Shown here piece after piece: positions 18,700 to 29,638 of a stretch of 64,000 bases of DNA. Position 1 is the stretch's first letter. Every line of letters begins with the position of its first letter. The position numbers and the translations under genes are program-made. This stretch comes from Chthonobacter albigriseus. Its GTDB lineage: Bacteria; Pseudomonadota; Alphaproteobacteria; Rhizobiales; Pleomorphomonadaceae. The DNA is taken from NCBI RefSeq assembly GCF_013839445.1, contig NZ_JACDIT010000001.1:796658-860657 (forward strand), in the 5' to 3' direction. The notes under the pieces are model-generated. The model was not told the DNA's origin. It saw only the letters and a list, made by a program, of their open reading frames with translations, and searched no databases.

Positions 18700-19863
18700 T
18701 CAGTGCCGACTGTGGCCGGTGTCAAGCCGCCGCTCCATGTACTGGGAGTAGCGGGACATTCCGAAGCAGAAGATCCAGAAGACGAGTGCGGCGAAGATGA
18801 AGCCGGTTGCCGGGACGTTGGGGGCCGACCAGTTCGCATCGCTGAAGTTCAACTGGATGATGCCGAGTACATCGAAGAGCCCGATGATCAGCACCAGGGA
18901 CGTGTCCTTGAAGAGGCTGATGAACGAGTTGACGATGCCGGGGATGACGATCTTCAAGGCCTGCGGAAGGATGATCAGGCGCATCGACTGCCAGTAACCG
19001 AGCCCCATGGCCGCGGCCGCCTCATACTGACCCTTGGGGATCGCCTGGAGTCCGCCGCGGATCGTTTCGGCCATGTAGGCGGCGGAGAAGAGCGCGACGC
19101 CGATGAGGGCGCGCAGCAGCTTGTCGAAGTTCACCCCGCTGGGCAGGAACAGGGGCAGCATCACGGAGGCCATGAACAGCACCGTGATCAGCGGGACGCC
19201 GCGCCAGAACTCGATGAACACCACCGAGACCAGCTTGACGATCGGCAGCTTCGACCGCCGTCCGAGCGCGAGGAGAATGCCGAGGGGCAGCGACGCCACG
19301 ATGCCGGTGACCGCCACCACCAGGGTGACCAGGAGGCCGCCCCAGAGCGCCGTCTCCACCACGGGAAGGCCGAGGCCGCCGTAGAGGAGGAAGTAGGCGG
19401 CGACCGGAAAGGCCGTCAGCATCAGCACGGCGTTCTGGCGCTTGAAGGGCACCCGAGGGATGGCCAGCGGCACCAGACCGGCGACGAAGAGCACGGCGAC
19501 GAGATCGACGCGCCAGCGCTGGTCAAGCGGATAGCGGCCGTAGAGGATCTGGCCGAACTTGGCCTGGATGAAAGCCCAGCAGGCGCCGACCTTTCCGCCC
19601 TCCGGGGCGAGGCAGGCCTCGCGGTTCTCACCGGTCCAGACGGCATTGAAGATCAGCCAGTCGAGCATCGGAGGCACGGCCCAGGCGAGCAGCAGGATCG
19701 TGAAGATGGTGACGGCGATGTTGGCCGGCGAGGAGAACAGGTGGCGCCGCGACCAGCCGAGCGGCCCGACGATGGAGCCCGGCGGCGGGGCCGGCGGGAC
19801 AAAGGTGCCGCGGACGTAGATGGCGGAGCGGGGATCAGGGCCGGGAGATGCAACGTCGGTCAT
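18700..19863 (-). CDS. aapM: General L-amino acid ABC transporter, permease
   Basis: 387 aa inner-membrane permease. A long N-terminal extension with early TM segments precedes the HisM-type core (about 170-380), which has the coupling-helix EAA motif [23 protein letters not shown]. Length and the extended N-terminus are typical of AapM/BztC rather than single-domain His/Gln permeases. Start ATG at 19863 has a GAGAGAT ribosome site. It lies 10 bases after aapQ, so the two permeases are cotranscribed. Confidence 0.95.
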   Translation of the reverse strand: MTDVASPGPDPRSAIYVRGTFVPPAPPPGSIVGPLGWSRRHLFSSPANIAVTIFTILLLAWAVPPMLDWLIFNAVWTGENREACLAPEGGKVGACWAFIQAKFGQILYGRYPLDQRWRVDLVAVLFVAGLVPLAIPRVPFKRQNAVLMLTAFPVAAYFLLYGGLGLPVVETALWGGLLVTLVVAVTGIVASLPLGILLALGRRSKLPIVKLVSVVFIEFWRGVPLITVLFMASVMLPLFLPSGVNFDKLLRALIGVALFSAAYMAETIRGGLQAIPKGQYEAAAAMGLGYWQSMRLIILPQALKIVIPGIVNSFISLFKDTSLVLIIGLFDVLGIIQLNFSDANWSAPNVPATGFIFAALVFWIFCFGMSRYSQYMERRLDTGHSRH

Positions 19864-19873
19864 CGATCTCTCC

Positions 19874-21079
19874 TCAGCGTTCGATCAGCGCGACGCGCGA
19901 ATTGAACCAGTTCATGAAGGCCGCCGTGATCAGGCTGATGATCAGGTAGACCGACATGGTGATGAAGATCACCTCGACGGCGCGGCCGGTGATGTTGAGC
20001 GTCGAGCCTGCGAACACGGCGACGAGGTCGGGGTAGCCGACGGCGACGGCCAGCGAGGAGTTCTTGGTCAGGTTGAGGTACTGGCTGGTCAGCGGGGGAA
20101 TGATCACCCGCATGGCCTGCGGCACGATCACCAGCCGCATGGTGCGGCCCGGCCGCAGACCGAGGGCGTAGGCGGCCTCGGACTGGCCCCAGGAGATGGC
20201 CAGGATGCCGGCGCGGACGACTTCGGCGATGAAGGCGGCGGTGTAGATCGTCAGGCCGAGCAGGAGCGCCATGAATTCCGGCTTGAGAACGAGCCCGCCG
20301 ACGAAGTTGAAGCCCTTCAGCTCCGGATACTCCAGGGTCAGCGGACCACCGGTCGCCGCATAGGCTACCAGGGTGACGACCACGATTACCGCCAGGCCGA
20401 CGATGCCGGAGGGAAAGATCTGGCCGGTGGCCATCTGCCGTGCGCGCGCCCAGCGGTGGATGCCGTAGGCGGCGACGATGCCGGCCAGCAGGGCCCACAG
20501 GACGACGTCGAAGCTTTCGCCGGCAATCGGGCGGGGGATGATCAGGCCGCGGTTGGACAGGTTCGACCCGAGCGGCAGGACCAGCCCCTGGCGCGGGCCG
20601 GGGAGGACGGAGAGGACGGCCTTGTACCAGAACAGCAGCTGGAGCAGCAGCGGGATGTTGCGGAAGGTCTCCACATAGACCGCGGCGACCTTGGACAGCA
20701 GCCAGTTCGGGGAAAGACGCGCGATGCCGATGATGAATCCGAGAATCGTCGCGAAGACGATGCCGAGTGCTGCGACGATCAGCGTGTTCAGAAGGCCGAT
20801 CACGAACGCGTCGCCGTGGGTGTCGTCGATGGAGTATTCGATCGGCTTCTGGGCGATGTCGTAGCCGGCGCGCGTCTGCAGGAAGTCGAAGCCGGACGCG
20901 ATGTTGGCGGCGCGCAAGTTCACGATCGTGTTGTGGACGATCCACCATCCGAACAGGACCAGCGCCAGCACGATGAGGATCTGAAAGACGATGCCGCGGA
21001 TCGTCGGATCGTAGAGCATCGATCCGCCCGAGGATCTGCGGACCGGGAGTGGGGACGGAGCGGTGTCACGGAGCGTCAT
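19874..21079 (-). CDS. aapQ: General L-amino acid ABC transporter, permease
   Basis: 401 aa inner-membrane permease and partner of AapM. It has about eight TM segments, and the EAA coupling motif in [24 protein letters not shown] near residue 280 is characteristic of polar amino-acid permeases. The long periplasmic loop containing [14 protein letters not shown] is typical of AapQ/BztB. Start ATG at 21079 follows a GAGGAT ribosome site. It is separated from aapJ by 147 bases that contain a strong stem-loop. Confidence 0.95.
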   Translation of the reverse strand: MTLRDTAPSPLPVRRSSGGSMLYDPTIRGIVFQILIVLALVLFGWWIVHNTIVNLRAANIASGFDFLQTRAGYDIAQKPIEYSIDDTHGDAFVIGLLNTLIVAALGIVFATILGFIIGIARLSPNWLLSKVAAVYVETFRNIPLLLQLLFWYKAVLSVLPGPRQGLVLPLGSNLSNRGLIIPRPIAGESFDVVLWALLAGIVAAYGIHRWARARQMATGQIFPSGIVGLAVIVVVTLVAYAATGGPLTLEYPELKGFNFVGGLVLKPEFMALLLGLTIYTAAFIAEVVRAGILAISWGQSEAAYALGLRPGRTMRLVIVPQAMRVIIPPLTSQYLNLTKNSSLAVAVGYPDLVAVFAGSTLNITGRAVEVIFITMSVYLIISLITAAFMNWFNSRVALIER

Positions 21080-21186
21080 GGCTGATCCTCATCGATCGCC
21101 GCCCCTCAGGGGACGAACGGGCGCACGGTCATCGCTGTATGCATCCCGGCGGCAGGGAGCCTCGCTTGGCTCTGCACCTGCAGCAA

Positions 21187-21211
21187 ACGGGGCGCCAGAG
21201 GGGCGCCCCGT
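21187..21211 (-). terminator. Intercistronic stem-loop between aapJ and aapQ
   Basis: Perfect 10-bp stem ACGGGGCGCC with GGCGCCCCGT and a 5-base loop, starting 15 bases downstream of the aapJ stop on the minus strand. Such hairpins after binding-protein genes commonly stabilise the upstream mRNA or partly terminate it, giving excess AapJ over the permeases. Role inferred. Confidence 0.6.
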
Positions 21212-21226
21212 CCGATGGTTCTCGGC

Positions 21227-22255
21227 TCAGCGGATCGGCGGGGCGTACTGGATGCCGCCCTTAGACCAGAGGTCGTTGAGGCCGCGGGCGATTTTCAGGG
21301 GCGAGCCCTGGCCGACGTTGCGCTCGAAGCTCTCGCCGTAGTTGCCGACGGCCTTGATGACGTTGGCCGCCCATTCCGGCGCAAGGCCGATAGACTTGCC
21401 GAAGTCGCCGTCGAGACCGAGGAGGCGCTTGACCTCCGGGTTGGCCGAGCTGGCCTTCAGCTCATCGACGTTGGCCTGGGTCACACCGAGTTCCTCGGCA
21501 TTGACCATGGCGAAGAGCGCCCACTTGACGATCAGGGCCCACTGATCGTCACCCTGACGGACTGCGGGGCCGAGCGGCTCCTTGGAGATGATCTCCGGCA
21601 GAACCACGTGCTCGTCCGGGTTGGCGAGCTTCAGGCGGATGGAGTAGAGGCCCGAGGCGTCGGTGGTGTAGGCGTCGCAGCGGCCGGAGTCATAAGCAGC
21701 GTCCGCCTCTTCCTGCTTCTCGAACACGACCGGGTTGAACTGCAGGTTGTTGGCGCGGAACCAGTCGGCCAGGTTCAGCTCGGTCGTCGTGCCGGACTGC
21801 ACGCAGATGGAAGCGCCGCTGAGCTCCTTGGCGGAGGAGACGCCAAGCGACTTCTTGGCCATGAAGCCCTGGCCGTCATAGTAGTTGACGCCCGTGAAGA
21901 CGATGCCGAGCTGGGTGTCGCGCGACATGGTCCAGGTGGAGTTGCGGGCCAGGAGATCGATCTCGCCCGACTGCAGCGCGGTGAAGCGCTCCTTGGCGGT
22001 GAGCGGGGTGAACTTGACCTTGGTCGGGTCGGCGAAGACCGCGGCGGCGACGGCGCGGCAGATGTCGACGTCGAAACCGCTCCATTCACCCTTGTCGTCC
22101 GGCGAGGCGAAGCCCTGCAGGCCGGCGGCGTTGACGCCGCACTGGACGAAGCCCTTCGCCTTCACATCGTCGAGGGTCGCGGCGGACGCGCCTGCAACCG
22201 AGGTGACGATCATGGCCGCTCCGAGAGCGGCGGTCTTCCAGTTCCGATGAACCAT
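21227..22255 (-). CDS. aapJ: General L-amino acid ABC transporter, periplasmic binding protein
   Basis: 342 aa. Signal peptide at residues 1-25 or so (MVHRNWKTAALGAAMIVTSV, cleaved near GASA-ATLDD). The mature part is an SBP_bac_3 protein with GFVQCGVNAAGLQGFASPDD and FDVDICRAVAAAVF. The ATG at 22255 is chosen over the upstream frame (to 22342) because it gives the signal peptide and has a CAGGGAA ribosome site. It captures L-amino acids for AapQMP. First gene of its operon; the regulator is unknown, though a LysR gene lies immediately upstream on the same strand. Confidence 0.96.
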   Translation of the reverse strand: MVHRNWKTAALGAAMIVTSVAGASAATLDDVKAKGFVQCGVNAAGLQGFASPDDKGEWSGFDVDICRAVAAAVFADPTKVKFTPLTAKERFTALQSGEIDLLARNSTWTMSRDTQLGIVFTGVNYYDGQGFMAKKSLGVSSAKELSGASICVQSGTTTELNLADWFRANNLQFNPVVFEKQEEADAAYDSGRCDAYTTDASGLYSIRLKLANPDEHVVLPEIISKEPLGPAVRQGDDQWALIVKWALFAMVNAEELGVTQANVDELKASSANPEVKRLLGLDGDFGKSIGLAPEWAANVIKAVGNYGESFERNVGQGSPLKIARGLNDLWSKGGIQYAPPIR

Positions 22256-22351
22256 CGAGTGATTTCCCTGCCGGTTGGTTTTGCTTTGGCCCTCGAGGGG
22301 CCGTTTTGGATAATACGCCGGTCCGTTCACATCCAATTCCAAATATGGATC

Positions 22352-22361
22352 CGGAATTCCG
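22352..22361. promoter_or_regulatory. Palindrome in the aapJ leader region
   Basis: CGGAATTCCG is a perfect 10-base palindrome about 100 bases upstream of aapJ in a locally AT-richer stretch. On the minus strand a TATTAT element lies between it and the gene. A regulator site is possible, but short palindromes arise by chance. Confidence 0.25.
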
Positions 22362-22490
22362 AAAATCGATCAGCCCCGGCTGGAGCGGGACTGTTCCCGA
22401 TCGAAACGGCTTCTCCTGAAGCCTGATTAAAGAGGAGGCTTGCTCAGATGGAAAGCAGAAAATCGCGGGGTGTCGTGGAAAAGGTTGCGG

Positions 22491-23408
22491 TCACGCCAGC
22501 GCGGGAACGGCGGCCCGATCCTTCAGGAAACGCCAAAGCCGCTCGACGACCGGGCGAACCTTGTCCATAGACCGATAGATGCGAATGCGCATCTCCACCG
22601 AGGCATTGGGATCGACCACCACAAGGCTGCCGGCGGCTACCTCCATGCGCACGCTGCTCTCCGGCAACCACGCGACGCCGCGACCGGTGATCGCCATCAC
22701 CTTCAGCGCCTCGGCCATCGGGTTCTCGTAGATGTTGGCGAGATGCAGCCCTTCGCCCCGCTCCGCGATGACGATCCCGTTCAGCTTCCCGAGGAAGGTT
22801 TCGGGCGAATAGGCCAGCATCGGAACCGGCTTCTCCTCCGATCCCGGCAGCATGAAGCGGGCGCGGCCATCGTCGGTCGGCGCCGACACCGGTATCAAAC
22901 GGTCCTCCCCGAGATCCAGGTGGGGGAAACGCTCGGGATCGAGCAGCACGGGGACGCGGCCGTGCTCGTAAGTCAGCAGGAAGTCGCAATCGCCCTCGGC
23001 GAAGACGCGAATAGAATCATGGAAGTTGTCGGTGATCAGCCGCACGTTGATGGGGCCGAAACCCTCCTCGATCGCTTTCAGCCAGCCCGGGAAGAAGCTG
23101 ATCGACAGAGTGTGGAGCGTGGAGAAGGTGATGGCGCCCTGGGTCTGCAGCCGGCCGGAGCGCAGTTGCGAGCGCTCCACATAGAGGAGGCGCAGCACCT
23201 CTTCCGCGGTCTCACGGAAACGGCGTCCCTCTGCCGTCAGGGTGGTCGGATAGGTCGACCGGTCGACGAGGGGAACGCCAAGCCACTGCTCCAGTTGCTG
23301 GATGCGGCGGCTGAAGGCGGACTGCGTGACGTGGCGCTCGATCGCGGATTTCGAGAAGCTGCGCGAGTTGGCGAGGCTGACGAAGTCCTCCAGCCACTTG
23401 ATCTCCAA
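22491..23408 (-). CDS. LysR family transcriptional regulator
   Basis: 305 aa. The N-terminal LysR winged HTH (WLEDFVSLANSRSFSKSAIE to SAFSRRIQQLEQWLGVPLVD) is followed by a LysR substrate-binding domain from about residue 90. The AFSRRIQQLE form of the recognition helix resembles the HypT/YjiE-like group, but the resemblance is too weak to name. It is co-directional with aapJ and 235 bases upstream of it, so it could regulate amino-acid uptake; this is context only. Confidence 0.92.
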   Translation of the reverse strand: MEIKWLEDFVSLANSRSFSKSAIERHVTQSAFSRRIQQLEQWLGVPLVDRSTYPTTLTAEGRRFRETAEEVLRLLYVERSQLRSGRLQTQGAITFSTLHTLSISFFPGWLKAIEEGFGPINVRLITDNFHDSIRVFAEGDCDFLLTYEHGRVPVLLDPERFPHLDLGEDRLIPVSAPTDDGRARFMLPGSEEKPVPMLAYSPETFLGKLNGIVIAERGEGLHLANIYENPMAEALKVMAITGRGVAWLPESSVRMEVAAGSLVVVDPNASVEMRIRIYRSMDKVRPVVERLWRFLKDRAAVPALA

Positions 23409-23632
23409 GATCGCTCTCCCTTCGTGGGCCTGCCGAACCCGCCTGCGTGACGGTTTTGTGGATCCGGCCCCACGCTTTGTCGAGCGCTTTTTGTCGCGGG
23501 TCGCGGTCGGTCAAGGCTACCGCAACGGCACCTGTCGGCCGACGAGCACGGCCGTTAACGGCTCGTTAGGGTTAACGGACTACGAATTTCACCAACGGTT
23601 CAGCTTCCCATTCATTGCCTCGGGACCCATCC

Positions 23633-24439
23633 ATGGTTTCGTCTCCGGTTCGCCAGTTCGCCGTCTCCCGCCTGCTCCTGAGGCTCGCCGCCCCGCTGGC
23701 GATCGCCATCTCGGTCGCGGCCTGCAGCACACCGGTCGCCACCCATGGCGGCGTCACCGTCACGGGCTCGACCAATCTTTCCAGCGACGAAATTCGGCAG
23801 GCGACCGAGATCTGGGGCCAGCGCTACGACGAGAACCCCAAGGACAAGGCCACCATCCTCAACTTCGCCGCGGCGCTTCGGCTGAACGGTCAGCCGGACC
23901 AGGCCGTGGCCGTGCTGCGCAAGGGTGTCATCACCTTCCCCAAGGACGAAGAGATTGCCGCGGCCTACGGGAAAGCGCTGGCCGCGAGCGGCGATTTCGA
24001 TACCGCGCTGCGCGTGATCCGCGACGCCCAGCGCCCGGACCGGCCAGACTGGAAGCTCTATTCGGCCGAGGGCGCCATCCTGGACCAGATGGGAAAAACC
24101 GCGGAGGCGCGAGCCGCCTACAAGCAGGGGCTGACGATCGCTCCGGGCGAGCCGACGATCCTCAACAATCTGGCGCTCAGCCACCTGCTCGTCGGCGAAC
24201 TCGACGAATCCGAGAAGATCCTGCGCGGAGCGGCCCAAGCGCCGAGCGCCACCAGCCGGATCCGCCAGAACCTTGCCCTCGTGCTTGGTTTGCAGGGCAA
24301 GTTCAAGGAAGCCGAGCAGGTCGCGGCTTCCGAACTCGATCCCAAGCAGGCCGCGGCCAACGTCGCTTATCTGAAGAGCATGCTCGCCCAGGCCAACACC
24401 TGGAACCAGATCAAGGATTCGGAGAAGAAGAGCGGCTGA
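23633..24439 (+). CDS. TPR lipoprotein, TadD-like
   Basis: 268 aa. The N-terminus has a signal sequence with a lipobox (ISVAACSTP), so it is probably lipid-anchored. The rest is helical with about four TPR-like repeats (for example LNFAAALRLNGQPDQAVAVL and LNNLALSHLLVGELDESEKI). Architecture matches TadD, the lipoprotein of Flp pilus assembly, but no other tad/cpa genes are here, so it may be a stand-alone homologue. Start could be TTG at 23615, six codons upstream; ATG at 23633 is preferred. Confidence 0.8.
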   Translation: MVSSPVRQFAVSRLLLRLAAPLAIAISVAACSTPVATHGGVTVTGSTNLSSDEIRQATEIWGQRYDENPKDKATILNFAAALRLNGQPDQAVAVLRKGVITFPKDEEIAAAYGKALAASGDFDTALRVIRDAQRPDRPDWKLYSAEGAILDQMGKTAEARAAYKQGLTIAPGEPTILNNLALSHLLVGELDESEKILRGAAQAPSATSRIRQNLALVLGLQGKFKEAEQVAASELDPKQAAANVAYLKSMLAQANTWNQIKDSEKKSG

Positions 24440-24499
24440 CAGGACCTGACCCGAAGGCCGCTTGATCCGGATCCCATTCCGGGGGCACAACGCGGAACA

Positions 24500-26965
24500 A
24501 TGCGTTTCTCCCCCACCCTTCCCATCGACGATGCCCTGCCCGGGCTGATCGCGACGCTGTCTCAGCGCGGCGCGGCCGTGCTCGTCGCGCCGCCCGGGGC
24601 CGGCAAGACGACGCGCGTTCCGCTTGCCCTGCTCGACCAGCCCTGGCGCGGCGACGGCCGCATCCTACTGGTGGAACCTCGCCGAATCGCGGCGCGCGCG
24701 GCCGCCGCCCGAATGGCGGAGACGCTCGGCGAAGCGGTCGGGGAACAGGTCGGCTATCGCGTGCGGATGGACAGCCGCGTCTCGGCCGGAACGCGGATCG
24801 AGGTGCTGACAGAGGGCGTCTTCACCCGGATGATCGTCGACGATCCGGGCCTGGACGGCGTTGCGGCCGTGCTGTTCGACGAGTTCCACGAACGCAGTCT
24901 GGACGGCGACCTCGGACTCGCGCTGACGCTCGACAGCATGGGGGCGCTGCGGGACGACCTCCGGGTGATCGTGATGTCGGCGACGATCGACGGCGCGCGC
25001 GTGGCACGCCTGTTGGACGACGCGCCGGTGATCACCAGCGAGGGGCGTGCCTACCCGGTCGAGACCCGACATATGGCGCGGGATCCGCTGATCCGCTTTG
25101 AGGACCAGGTGGCGAGCGTCGTGTTGGAGGCGCTTCGGACGGACGCCGGTTCGGCCCTCGTCTTCCTGCCTGGCCAGGGCGAGATCCTGCGGGTGGCGGA
25201 ACGCCTTGGCGGCCGGGTTCCGGCCGGCGTCGCGGTCGCGCCGCTCTATGGCGCGCTTCCGCCGGCCGAGCAGGACAGGGCGATCCGGCCGGCGCTTCCG
25301 GGCGAGCGGAAGGTGGTGCTCGCGACTTCGATCGCCGAGACGTCGCTGACGATCGAGGGCGTCCGCATCGTGGTGGACGGGGGCCTGGCGCGTGTGCCGC
25401 GCTACGAGCCGTCGACCGGGCTGACGCGCCTGGAAACCCAGCGCGTTTCGCGGGCGGCGGCCGACCAGCGCCGCGGCCGCGCGGGACGCACGGAACCGGG
25501 CGTCTGCATCCGCCTGTGGGCGGAAGGACAAACCGCGGCCCTTGAACCCTACAACCGGCCGGAGATCCTGGAGGCGGATCTTGCCTCGCTGGTGCTCGAC
25601 CTCGCGGCCTGGGGCGTCCGGGATCCCGGTGGTCTGGCGTTTCTGGACCCGCCGCCGAAGCCTGCCTGGGACGAGGCGGTGCGCCTGCTGCAGCGCCTCG
25701 ACGCGCTCGATCCTGCGGGTCAGCTGACCGCCGCCGGCAAGGCGTTGAACCGCGTGCCGCTGCATCCGCGGCTGGCGCACATGATCGTGGAAGCGGGGCG
25801 CGAGGGGGACGCCCGTGTCGCTGCGGACATTGCGGCGGTCCTCACAGAGCCCGGGCTCGGCGGCGAGGCGACCGACGTCGCGGAGCGGGTGCGGCGGTTC
25901 CGGAGCGACCGGGGGCGGCGGGCGGACGACGCGCGGCGGATGGTCGATCGCTGGGTATCCGTCGTGCGTGGCGGGCGGAGCGAACCCGGGGACCTGGAGC
26001 GTGCCGGCCGGCACCTGGCGCGCGCCTATCCGGACCGGATCGCGCAGGCGCGCGGTGCGCGCGGGGCGTTCCGTCTTGCCAACGGACGGGGCGGGAGCCT
26101 GGAGGAGCACGATGCGCTCGCCCGCGAGCCCACCCTGGTGGTGGCGGATCTCACCGGGACGGCGGAGAAGGCGCGCATCCGGCTCGCCGCCGCGATCGAT
26201 CGCGACACGATCGAGGATCTTCTCGGCGGGCACATCGTGGATGAAATCACGGTGGGTTTCGACAAGCCGTCCGGCGCGGTGCGGGCGCGCAGGGTCCGGC
26301 GGCTGGATGCCCTGGTACTGGCCGAGGAGCCGATCGCGCCACCGGCGGGACGGCGGACCACGGCGGCCCTCCTGGAGGGCGTCCGGTTGACGGGCATCGA
26401 CCGTCTGGCCTGGTCGAAGGATCAGAAGGCGACCCGGGAAAGGGCGGGGTTCCTCCACCGCACCATCGGCGAGCCCTGGCCCGACCTGTCCGACGCCGCC
26501 CTCGCGGAAACCCTGGAGGAATGGCTGGCGCCCGTCGCGGAGGGCGCGACACGGCTGGCCGATCTCGATGCCGCGCTGCTTGGCGTGGCGCTCGACCGGA
26601 TGCTGCCCTACGCCCGGCGGCAGGAGATGGACAGGCTGCTGCCCTCGCATTTCGAGGCGCCGACCGGCTCGCGCGTGCCGATCGACTACGGGGCGGAGGG
26701 CGGGCCGGCGGTGGAGATCCGCGTGCAGGAACTGTTCGGGCTGACGACGCACCCTTCGATCGCCGGCGGTCGGGTGCCGCTGACACTGGTGCTGACCTCG
26801 CCGGCGCATCGTCCGATCCAGACGACGAAGGACCTGCCCGGTTTCTGGCGCGGCTCGTGGAAGGACGTCGCCAAGGACCTCAAGGGCCGCTACCCGCGGC
26901 ATCCCTGGCCGGAGGATCCAGCGAATGCGGAAGCGACCCGGCGCGCCAAGCCGCGGGGGACGTGA
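24500..26965 (+). CDS. hrpB: ATP-dependent helicase HrpB
   Basis: 821 aa DExH-box helicase. Walker A APPGAGKTTRVPL near residue 32, the DEFH box in VLFDEFHERSLDGDLGLAL, SAT motif VIVMSATIDG, and the helicase C motif QRRGRAGRTEPG are all intact. The C-terminal HrpB domain includes RVPIDYGAEGGPAVEIRVQELFG. Size and C-terminus separate it from HrpA. The biological role of HrpB is poorly defined. It ends 3 bases from the convergent urtE stop. Confidence 0.95.
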   Translation: MRFSPTLPIDDALPGLIATLSQRGAAVLVAPPGAGKTTRVPLALLDQPWRGDGRILLVEPRRIAARAAAARMAETLGEAVGEQVGYRVRMDSRVSAGTRIEVLTEGVFTRMIVDDPGLDGVAAVLFDEFHERSLDGDLGLALTLDSMGALRDDLRVIVMSATIDGARVARLLDDAPVITSEGRAYPVETRHMARDPLIRFEDQVASVVLEALRTDAGSALVFLPGQGEILRVAERLGGRVPAGVAVAPLYGALPPAEQDRAIRPALPGERKVVLATSIAETSLTIEGVRIVVDGGLARVPRYEPSTGLTRLETQRVSRAAADQRRGRAGRTEPGVCIRLWAEGQTAALEPYNRPEILEADLASLVLDLAAWGVRDPGGLAFLDPPPKPAWDEAVRLLQRLDALDPAGQLTAAGKALNRVPLHPRLAHMIVEAGREGDARVAADIAAVLTEPGLGGEATDVAERVRRFRSDRGRRADDARRMVDRWVSVVRGGRSEPGDLERAGRHLARAYPDRIAQARGARGAFRLANGRGGSLEEHDALAREPTLVVADLTGTAEKARIRLAAAIDRDTIEDLLGGHIVDEITVGFDKPSGAVRARRVRRLDALVLAEEPIAPPAGRRTTAALLEGVRLTGIDRLAWSKDQKATRERAGFLHRTIGEPWPDLSDAALAETLEEWLAPVAEGATRLADLDAALLGVALDRMLPYARRQEMDRLLPSHFEAPTGSRVPIDYGAEGGPAVEIRVQELFGLTTHPSIAGGRVPLTLVLTSPAHRPIQTTKDLPGFWRGSWKDVAKDLKGRYPRHPWPEDPANAEATRRAKPRGT

Positions 26966-26968
26966 CCG

Positions 26969-27664
26969 TCAGACGGTGATCTTTCCGCGGACCTCGTCCT
27001 CGTCCATAGTCTCACGGGTGCCGGCCATGATGACCTCGCCGCGGTCCATGACGGCGAAGCGGTCGGCGAGATCCTTGGCGAAGTCGAAGTACTGCTCGAC
27101 GAGGACGATGGCCATGGTGCCCTGGTCGCGCAGGAAGGTGATGGCGCGGCCGATATCCTTGATGATGGAGGGCTGGATTCCCTCCGTGGGTTCGTCCAGC
27201 ACCAGGAGGCGCGGACGGGTGACCAGGGCGCGGCCGATGGCGAGCTGCTGCTGCTGGCCGCCGGAGAGGTCGCCGCCGCGGCGCTTCAGCATGTCCTTGA
27301 GCACGGGGAACAGCTCGAAAACCGTGTCCGGGATCGAGCGATCCGCGCGCTTCAGCGGAGCGAAGCCGGTCCTGAGGTTCTCCTCGACGGAGAGCAGCGG
27401 GAAGATCTCGCGTCCCTGGGGAACGATGGCGATACCCTTGCGGGCGCGATCGTGCGGGGTCAGGCGGGAGACGTCCGCTCCCTCCCACTCGATGCGGCCG
27501 CCGGAGATCGATTGCAGGCCGACGATGGCGCGCATCAGGCTGGTCTTGCCGACGCCGTTGCGCCCCATCACGCAGGTGACCTTGCCGGGCTCTGCGACCA
27601 GCGACACGCCGCGCAGCGCCTGGGCCGCGCCGTAGTGCAGATCGACCGCTTCAACGTTCAGCAT
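26969..27664 (-). CDS. urtE: Urea ABC transporter ATP-binding subunit UrtE
   Basis: 231 aa LivF-like ATPase. It has Walker A GRNGVGKTS, signature LSGGQQQQLAIGRAL, Walker B LLVLDEPTEGIQPSI and a C-terminal ILVEQYFDFAKDLADRF-type helix region. Small-size branched-chain-type ATPase features combined with gene order urtABCDE make UrtE secure. It is last in the operon, 69 bases after urtD, and converges with hrpB. Confidence 0.95.
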   Translation of the reverse strand: MLNVEAVDLHYGAAQALRGVSLVAEPGKVTCVMGRNGVGKTSLMRAIVGLQSISGGRIEWEGADVSRLTPHDRARKGIAIVPQGREIFPLLSVEENLRTGFAPLKRADRSIPDTVFELFPVLKDMLKRRGGDLSGGQQQQLAIGRALVTRPRLLVLDEPTEGIQPSIIKDIGRAITFLRDQGTMAIVLVEQYFDFAKDLADRFAVMDRGEVIMAGTRETMDEDEVRGKITV

Positions 27665-27733
27665 CGGTTCCGTCCCGCTTCCGTCGTCCGAGAAACCGGC
27701 TCGCGACCGCCATGGTCGGAGCCGCTGGCATCG

Positions 27734-28486
<753 letters not shown>

Positions 28487-28501
28487 GAGCGTTCTCCTCG
28501 C

Positions 28502-29638
28502 TTATTCCGCGGGTTCGGGCTTCAGGGTGGCGGCCGGCGCTGAGGCGCGTTTGCCCGCCCACCAGGCCTGGACCGTGCCCACGATGCCCTTGGGCAGGAA
28601 CAGCGTGACGAAGATGAAGAGGCCGCCGAGGGCGAACAGCCAGAGTTCGGGCAGCGCGCCGGTAAACCAGGTCTTGCCGAAGTTGACGGTGATGGCTCCG
28701 ACGATGGCACCGACCAGCGTGCCGCGGCCGCCCACCGCCACCCAGATCACCGCCTCGATCGAGTTGGCCGGATCGAACTCGGAGGGGTTGATGATGCCGA
28801 TCTGCGGAACGTAGAGGGCCCCGGCGATGCCGGCCATCACGGCGGAGAGGGTCCAGACGAAGAGCTTGTAGTTCTCCACGCGGTAGCCGAGGAAGCGAGT
28901 GCGGCTCTCCGCGTCGCGAACGCCGACCAGCACCTTGCCGAGCTTGGACCGGGTGACGGCCGAAGCCAGGGCGAAAGCGATGGCCACGGCGAGCACGGTG
29001 AGGGCGAAGAGCGTGGCGCGGGTGCCGTCGGCCTGGATGTTGTAGCCGAGGATGTCCTTGAAGTCGGTCAGGCCGTTGTTGCCGCCGAAGCCCATGTCGT
29101 TGCGGAAGAAGGCGAGCAACAGGGCATAGGTGAGCGCCTGGGTGATGATCGAAAGGTAGACGCCGGTGACGCGGCTACGGAAGGCGAACCAGCCGAAGAC
29201 GAAGGCGAGCGTGCCCGGGACGAGGACGATCATCAGGGCGGCGAACCAGAACTGGTCGAAGCCGTACCAGAACCAGGGCAGTTCCTTCCAGTTCAGGAAG
29301 ACCATGAAGTCGGGCAGGATCGGATCGGCATAGACGCCGCGGGTACCGATCTGGCGCATCAGGTACATGCCCATCGCGTAGCCGCCGAGGGCGAAGAAGG
29401 CGCCGTGACCGAGCGAGAGGATGCCGCAGTAGCCCCAGACGAGGTCGACGGAGAGGGCGAGCATCGCGTAGGCGAAGTACTTGCCCATCAGCGTGACCAT
29501 GTAGGTCGGCACGTGAAGCGGGTGGTCGGGCGGCAGCAGGAGGTTGGCGGCCGGCACCAGGATCGCGATGGCGATCAGAAGGGCGAAGACGACGCGGGCG
29601 CGCGTGTCGAAGCCGTTGAGGAGGAAGCCCGTGATCAT
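28502..29638 (-). CDS. urtC: Urea ABC transporter permease UrtC
   Basis: 378 aa LivM-like inner-membrane permease with about ten TM segments. YCGILSLGHGAFFALGGYAMG is the classic branched-chain-type permease motif. The MITGFLL start at 29638 overlaps the urtB stop by 4 bases (ATGA), indicating translational coupling; the frame continues upstream into urtB but that is not coding. Translocates urea with UrtB. Confidence 0.95.
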   Translation of the reverse strand: MITGFLLNGFDTRARVVFALLIAIAILVPAANLLLPPDHPLHVPTYMVTLMGKYFAYAMLALSVDLVWGYCGILSLGHGAFFALGGYAMGMYLMRQIGTRGVYADPILPDFMVFLNWKELPWFWYGFDQFWFAALMIVLVPGTLAFVFGWFAFRSRVTGVYLSIITQALTYALLLAFFRNDMGFGGNNGLTDFKDILGYNIQADGTRATLFALTVLAVAIAFALASAVTRSKLGKVLVGVRDAESRTRFLGYRVENYKLFVWTLSAVMAGIAGALYVPQIGIINPSEFDPANSIEAVIWVAVGGRGTLVGAIVGAITVNFGKTWFTGALPELWLFALGGLFIFVTLFLPKGIVGTVQAWWAGKRASAPAATLKPEPAE

